A stretch of DNA of 41,282 nt from Sedimenticola sp. Its GTDB lineage: Bacteria > Pseudomonadota > Gammaproteobacteria > Chromatiales > Chromatiaceae. The stretch spans positions 1 through 41,282 of the forward strand of contig JALVEB010000039.1 in NCBI GenBank assembly GCA_027008705.1, in the 5' to 3' direction. Made by a program: the position numbers and the translations under genes. Under the pieces are notes generated by a model. That model had not been told where the DNA came from and searched no databases. It saw nothing but the letters and a program-made list of their open reading frames with translations. Positions 16,557 to 25,883 of this stretch are shown here, in pieces; position 1 is the first letter of the stretch; each line of letters starts with the position of its first letter.

Positions 16557-17351
16557 ATGCGGCGCTACACCCTGATCGGATTGTCGCTGTCGCTGCTGGC
16601 GCACGCCGGTATCGCCTGGTGGGCTTGGCGTACCGCCTCCCAGACGCCGTCGCCCGCGCCGAAACATCGATGGGTGCTCGATCTCGCCTCGATACAGGTT
16701 GCGCGGGCGGCGCCGCCTGCCGCGGAGCCCGTGGACAAAGCCAAAACCAGGCCGAAGCCGGAACCGCCCGCGCCATTGCCTCCCGAGCCGCCGTCCGAAC
16801 CATTGGCGACGCCGCCGCCTCCAGTGCGATCCTTGGCCCGGGTCACGCCGCCGCGCAAGCGCCGCCCCCGTCACAAGCATCATCGGCCCCGCCACCCAGC
16901 GCGGCGACTGTCTCATCGGATCCATAAGCCGCAAGCCGCCAGTCCGTCGCCGGAGAAGCCGGTCTCGTCCTTGCCGGCGCGCGCGCGGCCCGTGGAAAGC
17001 GCCCCCGCTGCGACCACGACAGCCATGGCGGCGTCAGCGGTTTCGCCGGCGGAGGTCGCCTCCGCGCGCGCCAGCTACCGCGCCGCGTTGCTCGCCGCGT
17101 TGCGCAAGCACAAATTCTACCCGCGGCGCGCGCTGCGGCGCGGGCGCGAGGGCACCGTGAAAGTGGGGTTCGAGATCTGCGCGGATGGACGGATCGAGAA
17201 CGTCCGGCTGCTTGCCTCCTCCGGAGTGCATTCGCTGGACCAGGCCGCCCTACGCGTGCCCCGCGCGCTCGGGCGCTTCGAACCGTTGCCGAAGGCGCTG
17301 GGAAAGTCGCGCTGGAAGCTGGAAGTGCCGTTGAGCTATCGGATCCGGTAG
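16557..17351 (+). CDS. tonB: TonB energy-transducing protein
   Basis: This 264-residue protein has an N-terminal membrane anchor (LIGLSLSLLAHAGIAWWAW, with the S-x3-H type motif region). A long proline/lysine/arginine-rich periplasmic linker follows (about residues 50-165, with PKPEPPAPLPPEPPSEPL). The C-terminal TonB domain has YRAALLAALRKHKFYPRRAL, then VGFEICADGRIENVRLLASS and WKLEVPLSYRIR. Six bases separate it from exbD. It completes a receptor-exbB-exbD-tonB uptake operon. The linker is unusually rich in Arg and His (HKHHRPRHPARRLSHRIH). Confidence 0.92.
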   Translation: MRRYTLIGLSLSLLAHAGIAWWAWRTASQTPSPAPKHRWVLDLASIQVARAAPPAAEPVDKAKTRPKPEPPAPLPPEPPSEPLATPPPPVRSLARVTPPRKRRPRHKHHRPRHPARRLSHRIHKPQAASPSPEKPVSSLPARARPVESAPAATTTAMAASAVSPAEVASARASYRAALLAALRKHKFYPRRALRRGREGTVKVGFEICADGRIENVRLLASSGVHSLDQAALRVPRALGRFEPLPKALGKSRWKLEVPLSYRIR

Positions 17352-17467
17352 TTCAGGCGTGCTGGATGCTTTTGGAAGAGGGACGACATGGGGCAAGAAA
17401 AACCGGCGCGGCTGCGCGTCGCTGGTTGCCGGGATCGCTGCGCACGGCCCGTGAAGACGGGGCGGGC

Positions 17468-17500
17468 GCAGTGGCCGAAAATTCGTGGGCGACGAGTATA
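17468..17500. repeat. solo right end of the MITE-like element (partial copy)
   Basis: GCAGTGGCCGAAAATTCGTG followed by GGCGACGAGTATA matches the right terminal inverted repeat of the element whose fuller copies lie at 24548, 24893, 25884 and 40528. No matching left end is seen upstream after tonB. It abuts repeat A copy 2 almost directly, so one element may have landed beside or in the other. Confidence 0.7.
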
Positions 17501-17507
17501 CATACCA

Positions 17508-17730
17508 TTGATCTGACAAGGCGCAGACCCGATCGAGCGCAGCGGATCGGGCAGCGGCGCAGTTTCGCGGCACCGCCGCAGCCGGTTCCGCGGTACTTGA
17601 ACCGGCCTGCAGCGGTTTACCGCCATGTGGGCATGGGTCCGATCCAACGTGGCGGATTGGGCAACAGCGCCCAACCTTTGAAATCAGGAAACCTCAAATG
17701 AAATGAAGCGCGATTGCCCTGGGTGCGGGC
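17508..17730. repeat. dispersed repeat A, copy 2 (long)
   Basis: This matches 621-845 over its whole length: CGATCGAGCGCAGCGGATCG, GCCGGTTCCGCGGTACTTGA followed by ACCGGCCTGC, TTTGAAATCAGGAAACCTCA and GAAGCGCGATTGCCCTG. It fills the gap between tonB and the convergent PEP-CTERM gene. Together with the MITE end it accounts for most of the 416 bases between those genes; bases 17352-17467 hold nothing I recognise. Confidence 0.8.
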
Positions 17731-17767
17731 GTCCGCCGCTTGTCTTCACGCCACGCGGCATGGTCTT

Positions 17768-18565
17768 TCAGCCCCGCCGGGCGCGGCGCATGCCCACCAG
17801 GCCGATCGCCAGCAGCGACAGCGTGGCCGGCACCGGTACCGCTGAAGGCACGTCGCCCGCGGTGCCGAAGCCGCCCGGCGATTCGGTCTCCGCCCAGGTA
17901 TAACGCGGTGCTTGATCCGAGGTCAGGAAGACCACGCTCGATGCGTTACCCGGCTGGATGCGGTTGTTGGCGTTCCAGCTGAACAGCATGGCTTCGGCCG
18001 CGAGCGTTCCGTTCTGCACCGCCGGGCTGGAGATCACGTTTCTTTCCAGGCTGTCGGCGTTGACCAGGCCGCTGCCGGCGATCAGGTTACCGACGCTGGT
18101 CAGCAAGGAAGGGCTGTGATCGTTGGGTACATCCAATGGTGTTACCGCGCCACTCAGAGCGCTGAAGGTGGTGGTGTCAAGATAGCCTCCGCTGGTCGGG
18201 GGCGAGATCCAGGTGATGTTGAAGTTCTCCAACTCCTGCTCCGGCGGGGCCAGCGGATCGGTGTTGTTGACCTGATAGAGATAGACATAGCGGGCAGCGG
18301 TATCGACACCCGTCGAGAAAGGCGCGAGCGCCACGGCGGTGCCGGCATTGGCGAAGAAACTGTCATTCAGCCAGTTGCCGCTTTCGTTCTCCCATACCGC
18401 GAAACTGACGGTGGAATCGCACAGCGGACAGGTCGCGCCGCCTGGGGTGCCGTCGGTATCGCCGAATACGCTCATGCCGACAAAGCTGGTGAGCAGGGCG
18501 GCATGCGCTGGCGCGGAAAGCGCGGCGGCGAGGCTGGCGGCGAGCAGGGACTGCTTGAATTTCAT
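17768..18565 (-). CDS. PEP-CTERM sorted exported protein
   Basis: This 265-residue protein has a Sec signal peptide (FKQSLLAASLAAALSAPAHA) and a C-terminal PEP-CTERM-like sorting signal: VPVPATLSLLAIGLVGMRRA then RRG, i.e. a V-P-x-P-A-T box, a hydrophobic helix and a basic end. Such proteins are cut and transferred by an exosortase and are linked to exopolysaccharide or floc formation. The body (TCPLCDSTVSFAVWENESGN, YVYLYQVNN, FNITWISPP) matches a recurring type of PEP-CTERM protein of unknown function. AAGGAG precedes the ATG. A sigma-54-type promoter lies ~110 bases upstream. The exosortase gene itself is not in the window. Confidence 0.88.
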   Translation of the reverse strand: MKFKQSLLAASLAAALSAPAHAALLTSFVGMSVFGDTDGTPGGATCPLCDSTVSFAVWENESGNWLNDSFFANAGTAVALAPFSTGVDTAARYVYLYQVNNTDPLAPPEQELENFNITWISPPTSGGYLDTTTFSALSGAVTPLDVPNDHSPSLLTSVGNLIAGSGLVNADSLERNVISSPAVQNGTLAAEAMLFSWNANNRIQPGNASSVVFLTSDQAPRYTWAETESPGGFGTAGDVPSAVPVPATLSLLAIGLVGMRRARRG

Positions 18566-18675
18566 GATTCGATACTCCTTCCAATCATTTTCTATGCGTA
18601 TTGGTTTGTAGGCATCCTCGCGCGTTTTTTGGCGGGAAAAGCCGTTCCGCGTGAGAGGCTTGCGTTGTCAGGAGA

Positions 18676-18691
18676 TGCAAGCGCCTTGCCG
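18676..18691 (-). promoter_or_regulatory. candidate sigma-54 (-24/-12) promoter for the PEP-CTERM gene
   Basis: On the minus strand the site reads CGGCAAGGCGCTTGCA. It has GGCA at -24 and TTGC at -12 with the exact 12-base GG-to-GC step of sigma-54 promoters; only one core base differs from GGCACG-N4-TTGC. It would start transcription near 18665, leaving a ~100-base leader before the ATG at 18565. PEP-CTERM genes in other bacteria are controlled by RpoN with the PrsK/PrsR system, so the placement makes sense. An imperfect inverted site (GCGAC...GTCGC, 18712-18733) just upstream could bind the activator. Confidence 0.6.
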
Positions 18692-18733
18692 TTTTTTCTG
18701 GCAGGAGGAGAGCGACGGAATATTGTCTGTCGC

Positions 18734-18996
18734 GGCGGATGCGAAATGCCGTGTGGACGTGATGGAATCAATGGGTCGGACGGTTTGCGCGGATCCCGGA
18801 GGGGCGGAATTTTGACGCGCCGGGAGAGATCGGGGATCGGGGCGGGCCGTTTAGAGGGATTTTGTAAAAAAACCGGACTGGTTTGCGCCGATGAGGAGGC
18901 TCCTTTGTTTGGTGTTTGTATGTAAGTTACTGGTTGTTATATTTTTTTAAAAAACGCCTTGTTCGGTCTTGGTGTAAAAAAAACTGACGGTTTTGT
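18734..18996. other. gene-free stretch between the PEP-CTERM and DAHP synthase genes
   Basis: No supportable gene is seen. The part near 18930-18990 is rich in A and T runs (T7 and A8 tracts) and lies just past the aroG-type stop, but I could not draw a convincing hairpin before a T tract on the minus strand, so no terminator is called. The rest would be the upstream regulatory region of the PEP-CTERM gene. Confidence 0.5.
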
Positions 18997-20067
<1,071 letters not shown>

Positions 20068-20137
20068 GGGCGGTCGCAACGTGGGTTTAAAAGGCGGCCA
20101 TTATACCGCAGCCGTTGCGGGGGCACAGACGAAATCT

Positions 20138-20704
20138 TCAATCGCGGCGAGAGCCGGAGGCTTTCGGGGCGATCAACCAGGCGATCGGTCCGTGATTGGG
20201 GGTTTCGATCCGTCGCAGCGGGCGGGCGCGGCCTTGCAGGGCCTGGTCGATGACGCGGCATTCCGCCTCGCCGCCGGTGTGGCCACGGTAGCCGGTGATC
20301 GCGATGACACCGCGCGGCGGCAGGATTGCGCGCGCGGCGGCGATCGCGGCGAGTGTGGTATGGGGCCGGGTGGTCAGCGCATGGTCGCCGCCCGGGAGAT
20401 AGCCCAGGTTGAACAGCACCGCGCCAAGACGGGAATGCAGTGGACCGGGCAGGTGGTCGGCGAGGCACGCGTGGTCGGCGAGGATCAGGCGCGCGCGTTC
20501 CTCCATCCCGCGGGTGGCCAGGCGCGCGCGGGTGGCGTTCAGCGCCGCGCGCTGGATGTCGAAGGCGAACACCAGTCCGTCGGGACCGACCCGCTCGGCC
20601 AGAAAACAGGTGTCATGGCCGTTGCCGGCGGTCGCGTCGATCGCGATGTCGCCGGCTTGCAGATGGGCGCGCACGAAAGCGTGGACCTGTTCAACCAGAC
20701 GCAT
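20138..20704 (-). CDS. mnmM: MnmM (YtqB-family) tRNA wobble-uridine methyltransferase
   Basis: This 188-residue class I SAM methyltransferase carries the YtqB signatures: DATAGNGHDTCFLAERVG (SAM motif I), AVLFNLGYLPGGDHALTT (N-L-G-Y-L-P-G-G-D catalytic loop) and ITGYRGHTGGEAECRVI. The B. subtilis member methylates 5-aminomethyl-2-thiouridine at tRNA position 34. It overlaps the upstream FAD oxidoreductase gene by 14 bases and is the last gene of a three-gene operon. In that context it would take the place of the methyltransferase half of bifunctional MnmC. Substrate is inferred from family and neighbour. Confidence 0.85.
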   Translation of the reverse strand: MRLVEQVHAFVRAHLQAGDIAIDATAGNGHDTCFLAERVGPDGLVFAFDIQRAALNATRARLATRGMEERARLILADHACLADHLPGPLHSRLGAVLFNLGYLPGGDHALTTRPHTTLAAIAAARAILPPRGVIAITGYRGHTGGEAECRVIDQALQGRARPLRRIETPNHGPIAWLIAPKASGSRRD

Positions 20705-21746
20705 CGAGACGCTTCCGGTAGCGGGAGATATCGATCGCCGCGGGCAGCGGCTGGCCGGCGCACAGCCGGCGGGTCAGCGCCTCGACATGCAGCGGTGCGA
20801 ACAACGCGCCACGCGCGCCGAAGCCATTGCATACCCACAGCCGCGGCTGATACGGGTGGCAACCGAGGAAGGGCTGGCGGTCCGGGGTGCCGGGGCGGAT
20901 GCCGGCTCGCTGCGCCAGCACCTTGGGCGGTTGGCGGCCACACAGCCGTCGGTATTCCGCGAGCAGCCAGGCGCGCGCCGCGGGTTCGGGCCGGTCGTCG
21001 TCGAAGCACCACCGGTTGCTGGCGCCGAAACGCAGGCGGCCGTCGCCCAGGGGGATCGCCCAGCAGCCGCCGTTGACGATCGCGCGCGGCGCCGCTTCCG
21101 GCAAGGCCAGATCCAGGATCTCGCCCTTCGCGGGCTGAAGCGGGAGCCAGTCGAACCAGGGGTTATCACGCATCCGCCAGCCTTCGCAGAAGATTACCCG
21201 CCGCGCGCGCAGATCGCGCCAGCGCACCATATCGGCGCGTGCCTGGAACTCCCGAGCGTGCGTGAGTTCGCGGCGCAGGGCGTCATGGCGCGCAAGCCAG
21301 GCGCCGAGGGCGTCGAGCAGCGCGCCGGTGTCGAGCCAGCCGGTATGGCGCTGCACGAAGCCGCCGTGGGGCTGTGGGAGCCGGCTCGTGTCGAGGCGCG
21401 GCCCGGCATAGCGGCGTAGCGCGGGGTCGGCGCGCAGCTCGGCATGGCGCATCGCCTGGGCCGGGTCGTTGAACAGCCGCAGCATCGGCAGCGGATGGAA
21501 GAAGGGCTGCCCAAAATGCTGTTCGAGGCGCCGCCAAACGCGTTGTCCGGCGGCCCGCGCGGCTTCCAGACCGGCGGGTGGGCGCAGACGCCGGCCGGCC
21601 AGCGGATTCACCAGGCCCGCGGCGACGCGGCTGGCGTTTTCCCGCTCGCCGTCGTCGATCACCAGCACACGGTGGCCGGCCTCGATCAGCCGCCAAGCGA
21701 GCAGGCTGCCGATCAGGCCCTGGCCGACGATGATCTCATCGAGCAT
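20691..21746 (-). CDS. FAD-dependent oxidoreductase, stand-alone MnmC(o)-like
   Basis: This 351-residue DAO-fold protein has the FAD-binding N-terminus IIVGQGLIGSLLAWRLIEAG followed by HRVLVID, then ASRVAAGLVNPLAGRRL, and near the end GFGARGALFAPLHVEALTRR, which resembles the oxidase half of MnmC. It has no fused methyltransferase domain. With the overlapping mnmM gene it could convert 5-carboxymethylaminomethyl-uridine-34 to the aminomethyl form, which MnmM then methylates. Other DAO-family amino-acid oxidases (glycine oxidase, ThiO) are the main alternatives, so the function rests on context. It overlaps the upstream SpoU gene by 11 bases. Confidence 0.75.
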   Translation of the reverse strand: MLDEIIVGQGLIGSLLAWRLIEAGHRVLVIDDGERENASRVAAGLVNPLAGRRLRPPAGLEAARAAGQRVWRRLEQHFGQPFFHPLPMLRLFNDPAQAMRHAELRADPALRRYAGPRLDTSRLPQPHGGFVQRHTGWLDTGALLDALGAWLARHDALRRELTHAREFQARADMVRWRDLRARRVIFCEGWRMRDNPWFDWLPLQPAKGEILDLALPEAAPRAIVNGGCWAIPLGDGRLRFGASNRWCFDDDRPEPAARAWLLAEYRRLCGRQPPKVLAQRAGIRPGTPDRQPFLGCHPYQPRLWVCNGFGARGALFAPLHVEALTRRLCAGQPLPAAIDISRYRKRLDASG

Positions 21747-22284
21747 GCTGGCGGACGTATTCGTACATCACGATCGACGCGGCGATACTGACATTGAGGC
21801 TTTCGATGCGACCGAACTGCGGGATCGAAAGCCGCCCCACGTCGGGAAACGCGCGCGGATCGAAACTCAACCCCATCTCCTCGTGGCCGACGACGAAGGC
21901 GCTGCGCACCGGCAGCCGGGACCCGGGCAGCGGGGTGTCGGCGCCGGCGGCGAGCGCGAACAGGCTGTAGCCGCGCGAGATGAGTTCGTCGTGGCATGGG
22001 CTGAAGTCCTCGTGGAAGCGCGCGGGCACGCTTTTGAACGCGCCCTTGGCCGGATTGACGTCGAACGGGCCGATGCCGATCAGGTGGACCTCGGCCGCGC
22101 CGAAGACCTCGGCGCTGCGGAAGATCTTCGGTACGTTGAAGCCGGCTTTCAGGTGGTCCAGCACGACGATGAATTCATGCGCCCCCGGTTTCGCCAGAAG
22201 ATTGCGCTGGCGGTGTTTCTCGTAACGGCGCAGGGCCTGTTGGCGCTTGTCGCGGCGCGCCTTGCGCGTGGCTCGGTCGATCAT
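21736..22284 (-). CDS. SpoU/TrmH-family RNA 2'-O-methyltransferase
   Basis: This 182-residue SPOUT protein has a ~25-residue basic N-terminus (RATRKARRDKRQQALRRYEK). The SpoU motifs follow: motif 1 NVPKIFRSAEVFGAAEVHLI, motif 2 AFVVGHEEMGLSFD, and motif 3 LSIPQFGRIESLNVSIAASI (knot and SAM pocket), ending IVMYEYVRQ. The family methylates ribose 2'-OH in tRNA or rRNA. The exact target is not readable, though its operon with two likely wobble-uridine genes points to tRNA. Start 22284 is chosen from the conserved length; the frame upstream is not coding. It is divergent from dxs with 112 bases between. Confidence 0.85.
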   Translation of the reverse strand: MIDRATRKARRDKRQQALRRYEKHRQRNLLAKPGAHEFIVVLDHLKAGFNVPKIFRSAEVFGAAEVHLIGIGPFDVNPAKGAFKSVPARFHEDFSPCHDELISRGYSLFALAAGADTPLPGSRLPVRSAFVVGHEEMGLSFDPRAFPDVGRLSIPQFGRIESLNVSIAASIVMYEYVRQHAR

Positions 22285-22396
22285 GGGAACAGCGTAGCAG
22301 CCCGGCGGGAAGGGGATATTTGCGGTATACTCGATCAATCGTCCCGGGCACAAGCAGCCTGGAAGTGGATTCCTGACGAGCGGGTTTCATCGCGTC

Positions 22397-24325
22397 ATGA
22401 CTCAGCCTTTGCCCTCCGCCGCATTGTCGCCAGAGATCGAGCGGATCTCCGCGCGTTATGAACTGCTGCGGCGCATTGATCTGCCCGCCGATCTGCGCCG
22501 ACTGCCAGCGCAGCAGTTGCCGCGCCTGGCCGATGAGTTGCGTGGTTTCCTGATCGAGACGGTCTCGCGCACCGGAGGTCACCTCGCCGCCGGCCTGGGC
22601 GTGGTCGAGTTGACCATCGCGCTGCATTACGTCTTCGACACCCCGCATGACCGCCTGCTGTGGGATGTCGGCCACCAGGCCTATCCGCACAAGATCCTTA
22701 CCGGGCGGCGTGACCGCATGCTTACTTTGCGACAGAAGGATGGTTTATCGGGCTTTCTGCGGCGTGGCGAGAGCGAGTACGATGCCTTCGGCGCCGGTCA
22801 TTCCAGCACCTCCGTCGGCGCCGGCCTCGGGATGGCGATCGCCGCGCGCCAACAGGGCATTGCGCGCCAGGTGGTGCCGATCATCGGCGACGGCGCGCTC
22901 TCCGCCGGGATGGCTTTCGAGGCCCTGAACCATGCCGGCTCGCTGGACGAAAACCTGCTGGTGGTGCTGAACGACAACGACATGTCGATCTCGAAGCCGG
23001 TCGGCGCGGTCAGCAACTATCTCGCCCGGGTGCTCACCAGCCGCTTCTACAACAGCGTGCGCGATGGCAGCCGCAGCGTGCTGAAATCGATGCCGCTGAT
23101 CCGCGATCTCGTGAAGCGCTGGGAAGAGCATATGAAAGGGATGGTGATCCCCGGCACCCTGTTCGAGGAGATGGGTTTCACCTATATCGGCCCGATCGAC
23201 GGTCACGATCTGCCGATGCTGGTGCATACCCTGGGCAATATGAAGGACATGCATGGTCCGCGCTTGCTCCATGTGGTCACTCAGAAGGGGCGTGGTTATG
23301 AGCCGGCCGAAGGCGATCCCTGCGGCTATCACGGGGTGACTCCGTTCGATCCCGAAACCGGCGAGCTCTCCGGTGGCAACGGGCGCCCGACCTATACCCG
23401 CATCTTCAGCGACTGGCTGTGCGATGCCGCCGCGCGCGACGACCGCGTCGTCGCGATCACTCCGGCGATGTGCGAGGGCTCCGGCCTGAACGCCTTCGCC
23501 GAGCGGTTCCCGAAGCGCTATTTCGATGTCGGCATCGCCGAGCAGCACGCGGTGACCCTGGCCGCCGGCATGGCTTGCGAGGGGCTCAAGCCGGTCGTCG
23601 CGATCTATTCCACCTTTCTGCAACGCGCCTATGACCAGCTGGTTCACGATGTCGCGTTGCAGGACCTGGATGTGTTGTTCGCGGTCGACCGCGCCGGCCA
23701 GGTCGGCGCCGACGGCGCCACCCACGCCGGCAGCTTCGACCTCAGCTTCACGCGGCCCATCCCCAACATGTTGGTGATGGCGCCGGCCGACGAGAACGAG
23801 TGTCGGCGCATGTTGCAGACCGGGCTGGAATGGCGCGGCCCGGCCTTGGTGCGCTATCCGCGCGGCGGCGGTCCGGGTGTGGCGGTCGACGACGATCTCG
23901 AAACCCTGCCGCTCGGTAAGGGCGTGCTCGCACGGCGTGGTGGCGAGGTCGCGATCCTGGCCTTCGGCTCATTGCTCGCGACCGCGCTGGAGGTTGGCGA
24001 TGAACTCGGCGCCAGCGTCGCCAACATGCGTTTCGTCAAGCCGCTGGACGAAGCGTTGGTGCTCGAGCTGGCAGCGAGCCACGATCTGCTGGTGACGCTC
24101 GAAGAGAACGTCGTCGCCGGAGGCGCCGGCGCGGCCGTTGCCGAGTTGCTGCATCACGCCGGCATGGTCGCCGACGTGCTCCATCTCGGCCTGCCGGACG
24201 CCTTTGTCGAACAGGCCACACAGGCCCAACAGCTCGCCGATTGCGGCCTCGACGCCGCCGGCGTGCTGGCAAGCGTGCGTGAACGGCTCGCCGCGCATCG
24301 CAAGGGCGCGATCCAGTCGGCCTGA
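22397..24325 (+). CDS. dxs: 1-deoxy-D-xylulose-5-phosphate synthase
   Basis: This 642-residue thiamine-diphosphate enzyme condenses pyruvate and glyceraldehyde 3-phosphate, the first step of the MEP isoprenoid pathway. Diagnostic segments are [57 protein letters not shown] with the ThDP motif end [30 protein letters not shown] with the catalytic glutamate, and [20 protein letters not shown]. Length is normal. A TATACT box at 22326-22331 may be its -10, but no -35 is obvious. A GC-rich hairpin follows the stop. Confidence 0.95.
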   Translation: MTQPLPSAALSPEIERISARYELLRRIDLPADLRRLPAQQLPRLADELRGFLIETVSRTGGHLAAGLGVVELTIALHYVFDTPHDRLLWDVGHQAYPHKILTGRRDRMLTLRQKDGLSGFLRRGESEYDAFGAGHSSTSVGAGLGMAIAARQQGIARQVVPIIGDGALSAGMAFEALNHAGSLDENLLVVLNDNDMSISKPVGAVSNYLARVLTSRFYNSVRDGSRSVLKSMPLIRDLVKRWEEHMKGMVIPGTLFEEMGFTYIGPIDGHDLPMLVHTLGNMKDMHGPRLLHVVTQKGRGYEPAEGDPCGYHGVTPFDPETGELSGGNGRPTYTRIFSDWLCDAAARDDRVVAITPAMCEGSGLNAFAERFPKRYFDVGIAEQHAVTLAAGMACEGLKPVVAIYSTFLQRAYDQLVHDVALQDLDVLFAVDRAGQVGADGATHAGSFDLSFTRPIPNMLVMAPADENECRRMLQTGLEWRGPALVRYPRGGGPGVAVDDDLETLPLGKGVLARRGGEVAILAFGSLLATALEVGDELGASVANMRFVKPLDEALVLELAASHDLLVTLEENVVAGGAGAAVAELLHHAGMVADVLHLGLPDAFVEQATQAQQLADCGLDAAGVLASVRERLAAHRKGAIQSA

Positions 24326-24326
24326 A

Positions 24327-24347
24327 GCGCGGGCAGCCTGCCCGCGC
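24327..24347 (+). terminator. GC-rich hairpin after dxs
   Basis: GCGCGGGCA-GCC-TGCCCGCGC is a perfect nine-base-pair stem with a three-base loop, starting one base after the dxs stop. No T tract follows, so it may stop transcription weakly, with Rho, or only protect the 3' end. Confidence 0.55.
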
Positions 24348-24547
24348 GATCTGGAATCCACATTCTCCTCCATGGCGGCCGCCTTTTGGCATTCTCCCAG
24401 TGCCTGCCTCCCGTGGGACGATTTTTCCGTCAGGACGGGATGGGTCTCTATAAACCACATAAACCACTGATTTCCGTTCGCTGACTAGGGTAAGCAGGTA
24501 AGCCGTTTCGACTCCCCTCCGTTGCCTTTTGGGGGCAATTTGGCAGG

Positions 24548-24711
24548 TATACTCGTCGCCCATGAATTTTCGGCCACTGCGACCGCCCCTTGCGCTCGTG
24601 GGCGTCGTTGCGGGAACTCGCCATTCCCGGCCATGACCCGTTTCCGCGTCTGGCCAATGGGTGCACGGAACGACCTCGAAAAACCGAAAGTCCATGGGCA
24701 AAGGGTCTATC
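24548..24711. mobile_element. MITE-like element, copy 1
   Basis: The left end is TATACTCGTCGCCCATGAAT followed by TTTCGG; the right end CCGAAAGTCCATGGGCAAAG (then GGTCTAT) is its imperfect reverse complement. About 165 bases long, no open frame. The interior (TGACCCGTTTCCGCGTCTGG) matches copy 2 directly and copies 3 and 4 in reverse. Size, terminal inverted repeats and copy number fit a non-autonomous (MITE) element or a large palindromic repeat. Confidence 0.75.
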
Positions 24712-24892
24712 CGATAAATTCTGGCTTGGTGTCATGATTTTTTACAAGTTCACAAGCGGGGGGGGAGGGTTGAATCAGTAAGCTACGTATAACATGTTGA
24801 TATAACTCATGTTATTTTATTTGGAATGGAAATTGCTAGAATTTTTCGACGTATTTGCATGGGAAGTGCAAGTTTGTCATGTCGCTGTTTTT

Positions 24893-25048
24893 TATACTCT
24901 TCGCCCATGAATTTTCGACCGCTTCTCGCACTCGTGGGTGTCGTTGTGTAAACCCGCCGTGGAGATAGGATCATGAGTCGTTTCCGCGCCTGGCCCATGG
25001 GCGCGAGGAACGGCCTCGAAAATCCGAAAATTCACGGGTGACGAATAT
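24893..25048. mobile_element. MITE-like element, copy 2
   Basis: It runs from TATACTCTTCGCCCATGAAT to CCGAAAATTCACGGGTGACG (then AATAT) with the same orientation as copy 1. The inner segment CATGAGTCGTTTCCGCGCCT is found reverse-complemented in copy 3, so the family is clearly one element in two orientations. Confidence 0.78.
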
Positions 25049-25234
25049 TGATTTGGGTGGAATTGCGATATGTGATGTCGTGCATGGGTTTTTCTGCTGT
25101 TTATTTAATAGGTCAGTTAGTGTCATATTGAATTTATGACTACACAATTGAATTGGGTGTTTGATTTAACTGTATCAAGTTTTCGTGGGGCATGGAAGCG
25201 TCAATCGCTCTGCTAAGCATTAATTGGGGGGGGT

Positions 25235-25858
25235 ATGAGCTTTTATTGCTTTCCGGTTCGTGTGTTCGTTATTGTTATAATTTTGTTGCCTTTTCCAGTC
25301 TCGGCGGTAATGATCGATTTGAATGATTTTTTCAATGATCCCACCGTTACTGTTTCGGCAGATGGTTCATCTGCTGTATTTCGGGAAGATCCTGGATTTA
25401 GTGAGGTGGTGTTATTGAATGACCCCGGTTTCGGGGACCCGGAAGTAATCATTGCCGGACAGAACCTCGGGCTTTTTTTTGATTATGAGTTTCTGGAAGC
25501 TCCGGGAGAAGATGATAGCGTATTCCAGTTTATATTGGATGGTGCGACTGGAAACAGCGTTGGCCCGGCATTTGAATTTTTTTCAGAAGACAGTGTTGTC
25601 GGGACGATTGTGTACGATTTGACACCTTTGGTTGGCACGCAACTTGGTTTGTCTTTCTCTTTGCAATCTGGTCAAGCCGATAATGGCTTTGGTTCGACGT
25701 TGACGATATCCAATGTTCGGATTGAGCCGCTTCCTGTGGTGTCTGTATCCGCTCCCGCAACGTTTCTTTATTTGTTATTTGGGGTCGCTGCTATGTTCAT
25801 GCGTATCAGGCGATTCGGCTTCGGGAGCAGTGATCGAGTTCTAAGTTTGCTACAATAG
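25235..25858 (+). CDS. small PEP-CTERM-like exported protein
   Basis: This 207-residue protein has a signal peptide (VFVIVIILLPFPVSA), a body of beta character with repeated Asp/Pro/Gly segments (NDPGFGDPEV), and near the end VSVSAPATFLYLLFGVAAMF followed by MRIRR, a PEP-CTERM-type signal in its S-A-P-A-T form. Unusually, ~15 residues follow the basic end instead of the usual few. A run of eight G (25226-25233) sits one base before the ATG and is the only ribosome-binding-like sequence. GC is much lower than in dxs. Function is unknown; exosortase sorting is likely but weaker than for the 17.8-kb gene. Confidence 0.7.
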   Translation: MSFYCFPVRVFVIVIILLPFPVSAVMIDLNDFFNDPTVTVSADGSSAVFREDPGFSEVVLLNDPGFGDPEVIIAGQNLGLFFDYEFLEAPGEDDSVFQFILDGATGNSVGPAFEFFSEDSVVGTIVYDLTPLVGTQLGLSFSLQSGQADNGFGSTLTISNVRIEPLPVVSVSAPATFLYLLFGVAAMFMRIRRFGFGSSDRVLSLLQ

Positions 25859-25883
25859 AAAATACTGTTTCGAATCGTTGGTT

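Larger units (their letters stand above)
24348..25234. other. non-coding stretch with two MITE-like copies, start of AT-richer island
   Basis: No gene of convincing length or composition is seen in these ~890 bases. They hold two same-orientation copies of the MITE-like element (24548-24711 and 24893-25048), and between and after them AT-rich sequence that marks a clear drop in GC compared with dxs. G8 runs occur at 24758-24765 and 25226-25233, the second directly before an ATG. A small palindrome TTGAT...ATCAA lies near 25163. Confidence 0.6.

Noticed and set aside
18930-18996. Rho-independent terminator after the DAHP synthase gene
   Set aside because: T-rich runs exist on the minus strand, but only a four-base-pair stem can be drawn before them.
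22397-24325. dxs as part of a carotenoid or photosynthesis cluster
   Set aside because: The neighbours are RNA-modification genes and the island; no pigment genes are in the window.
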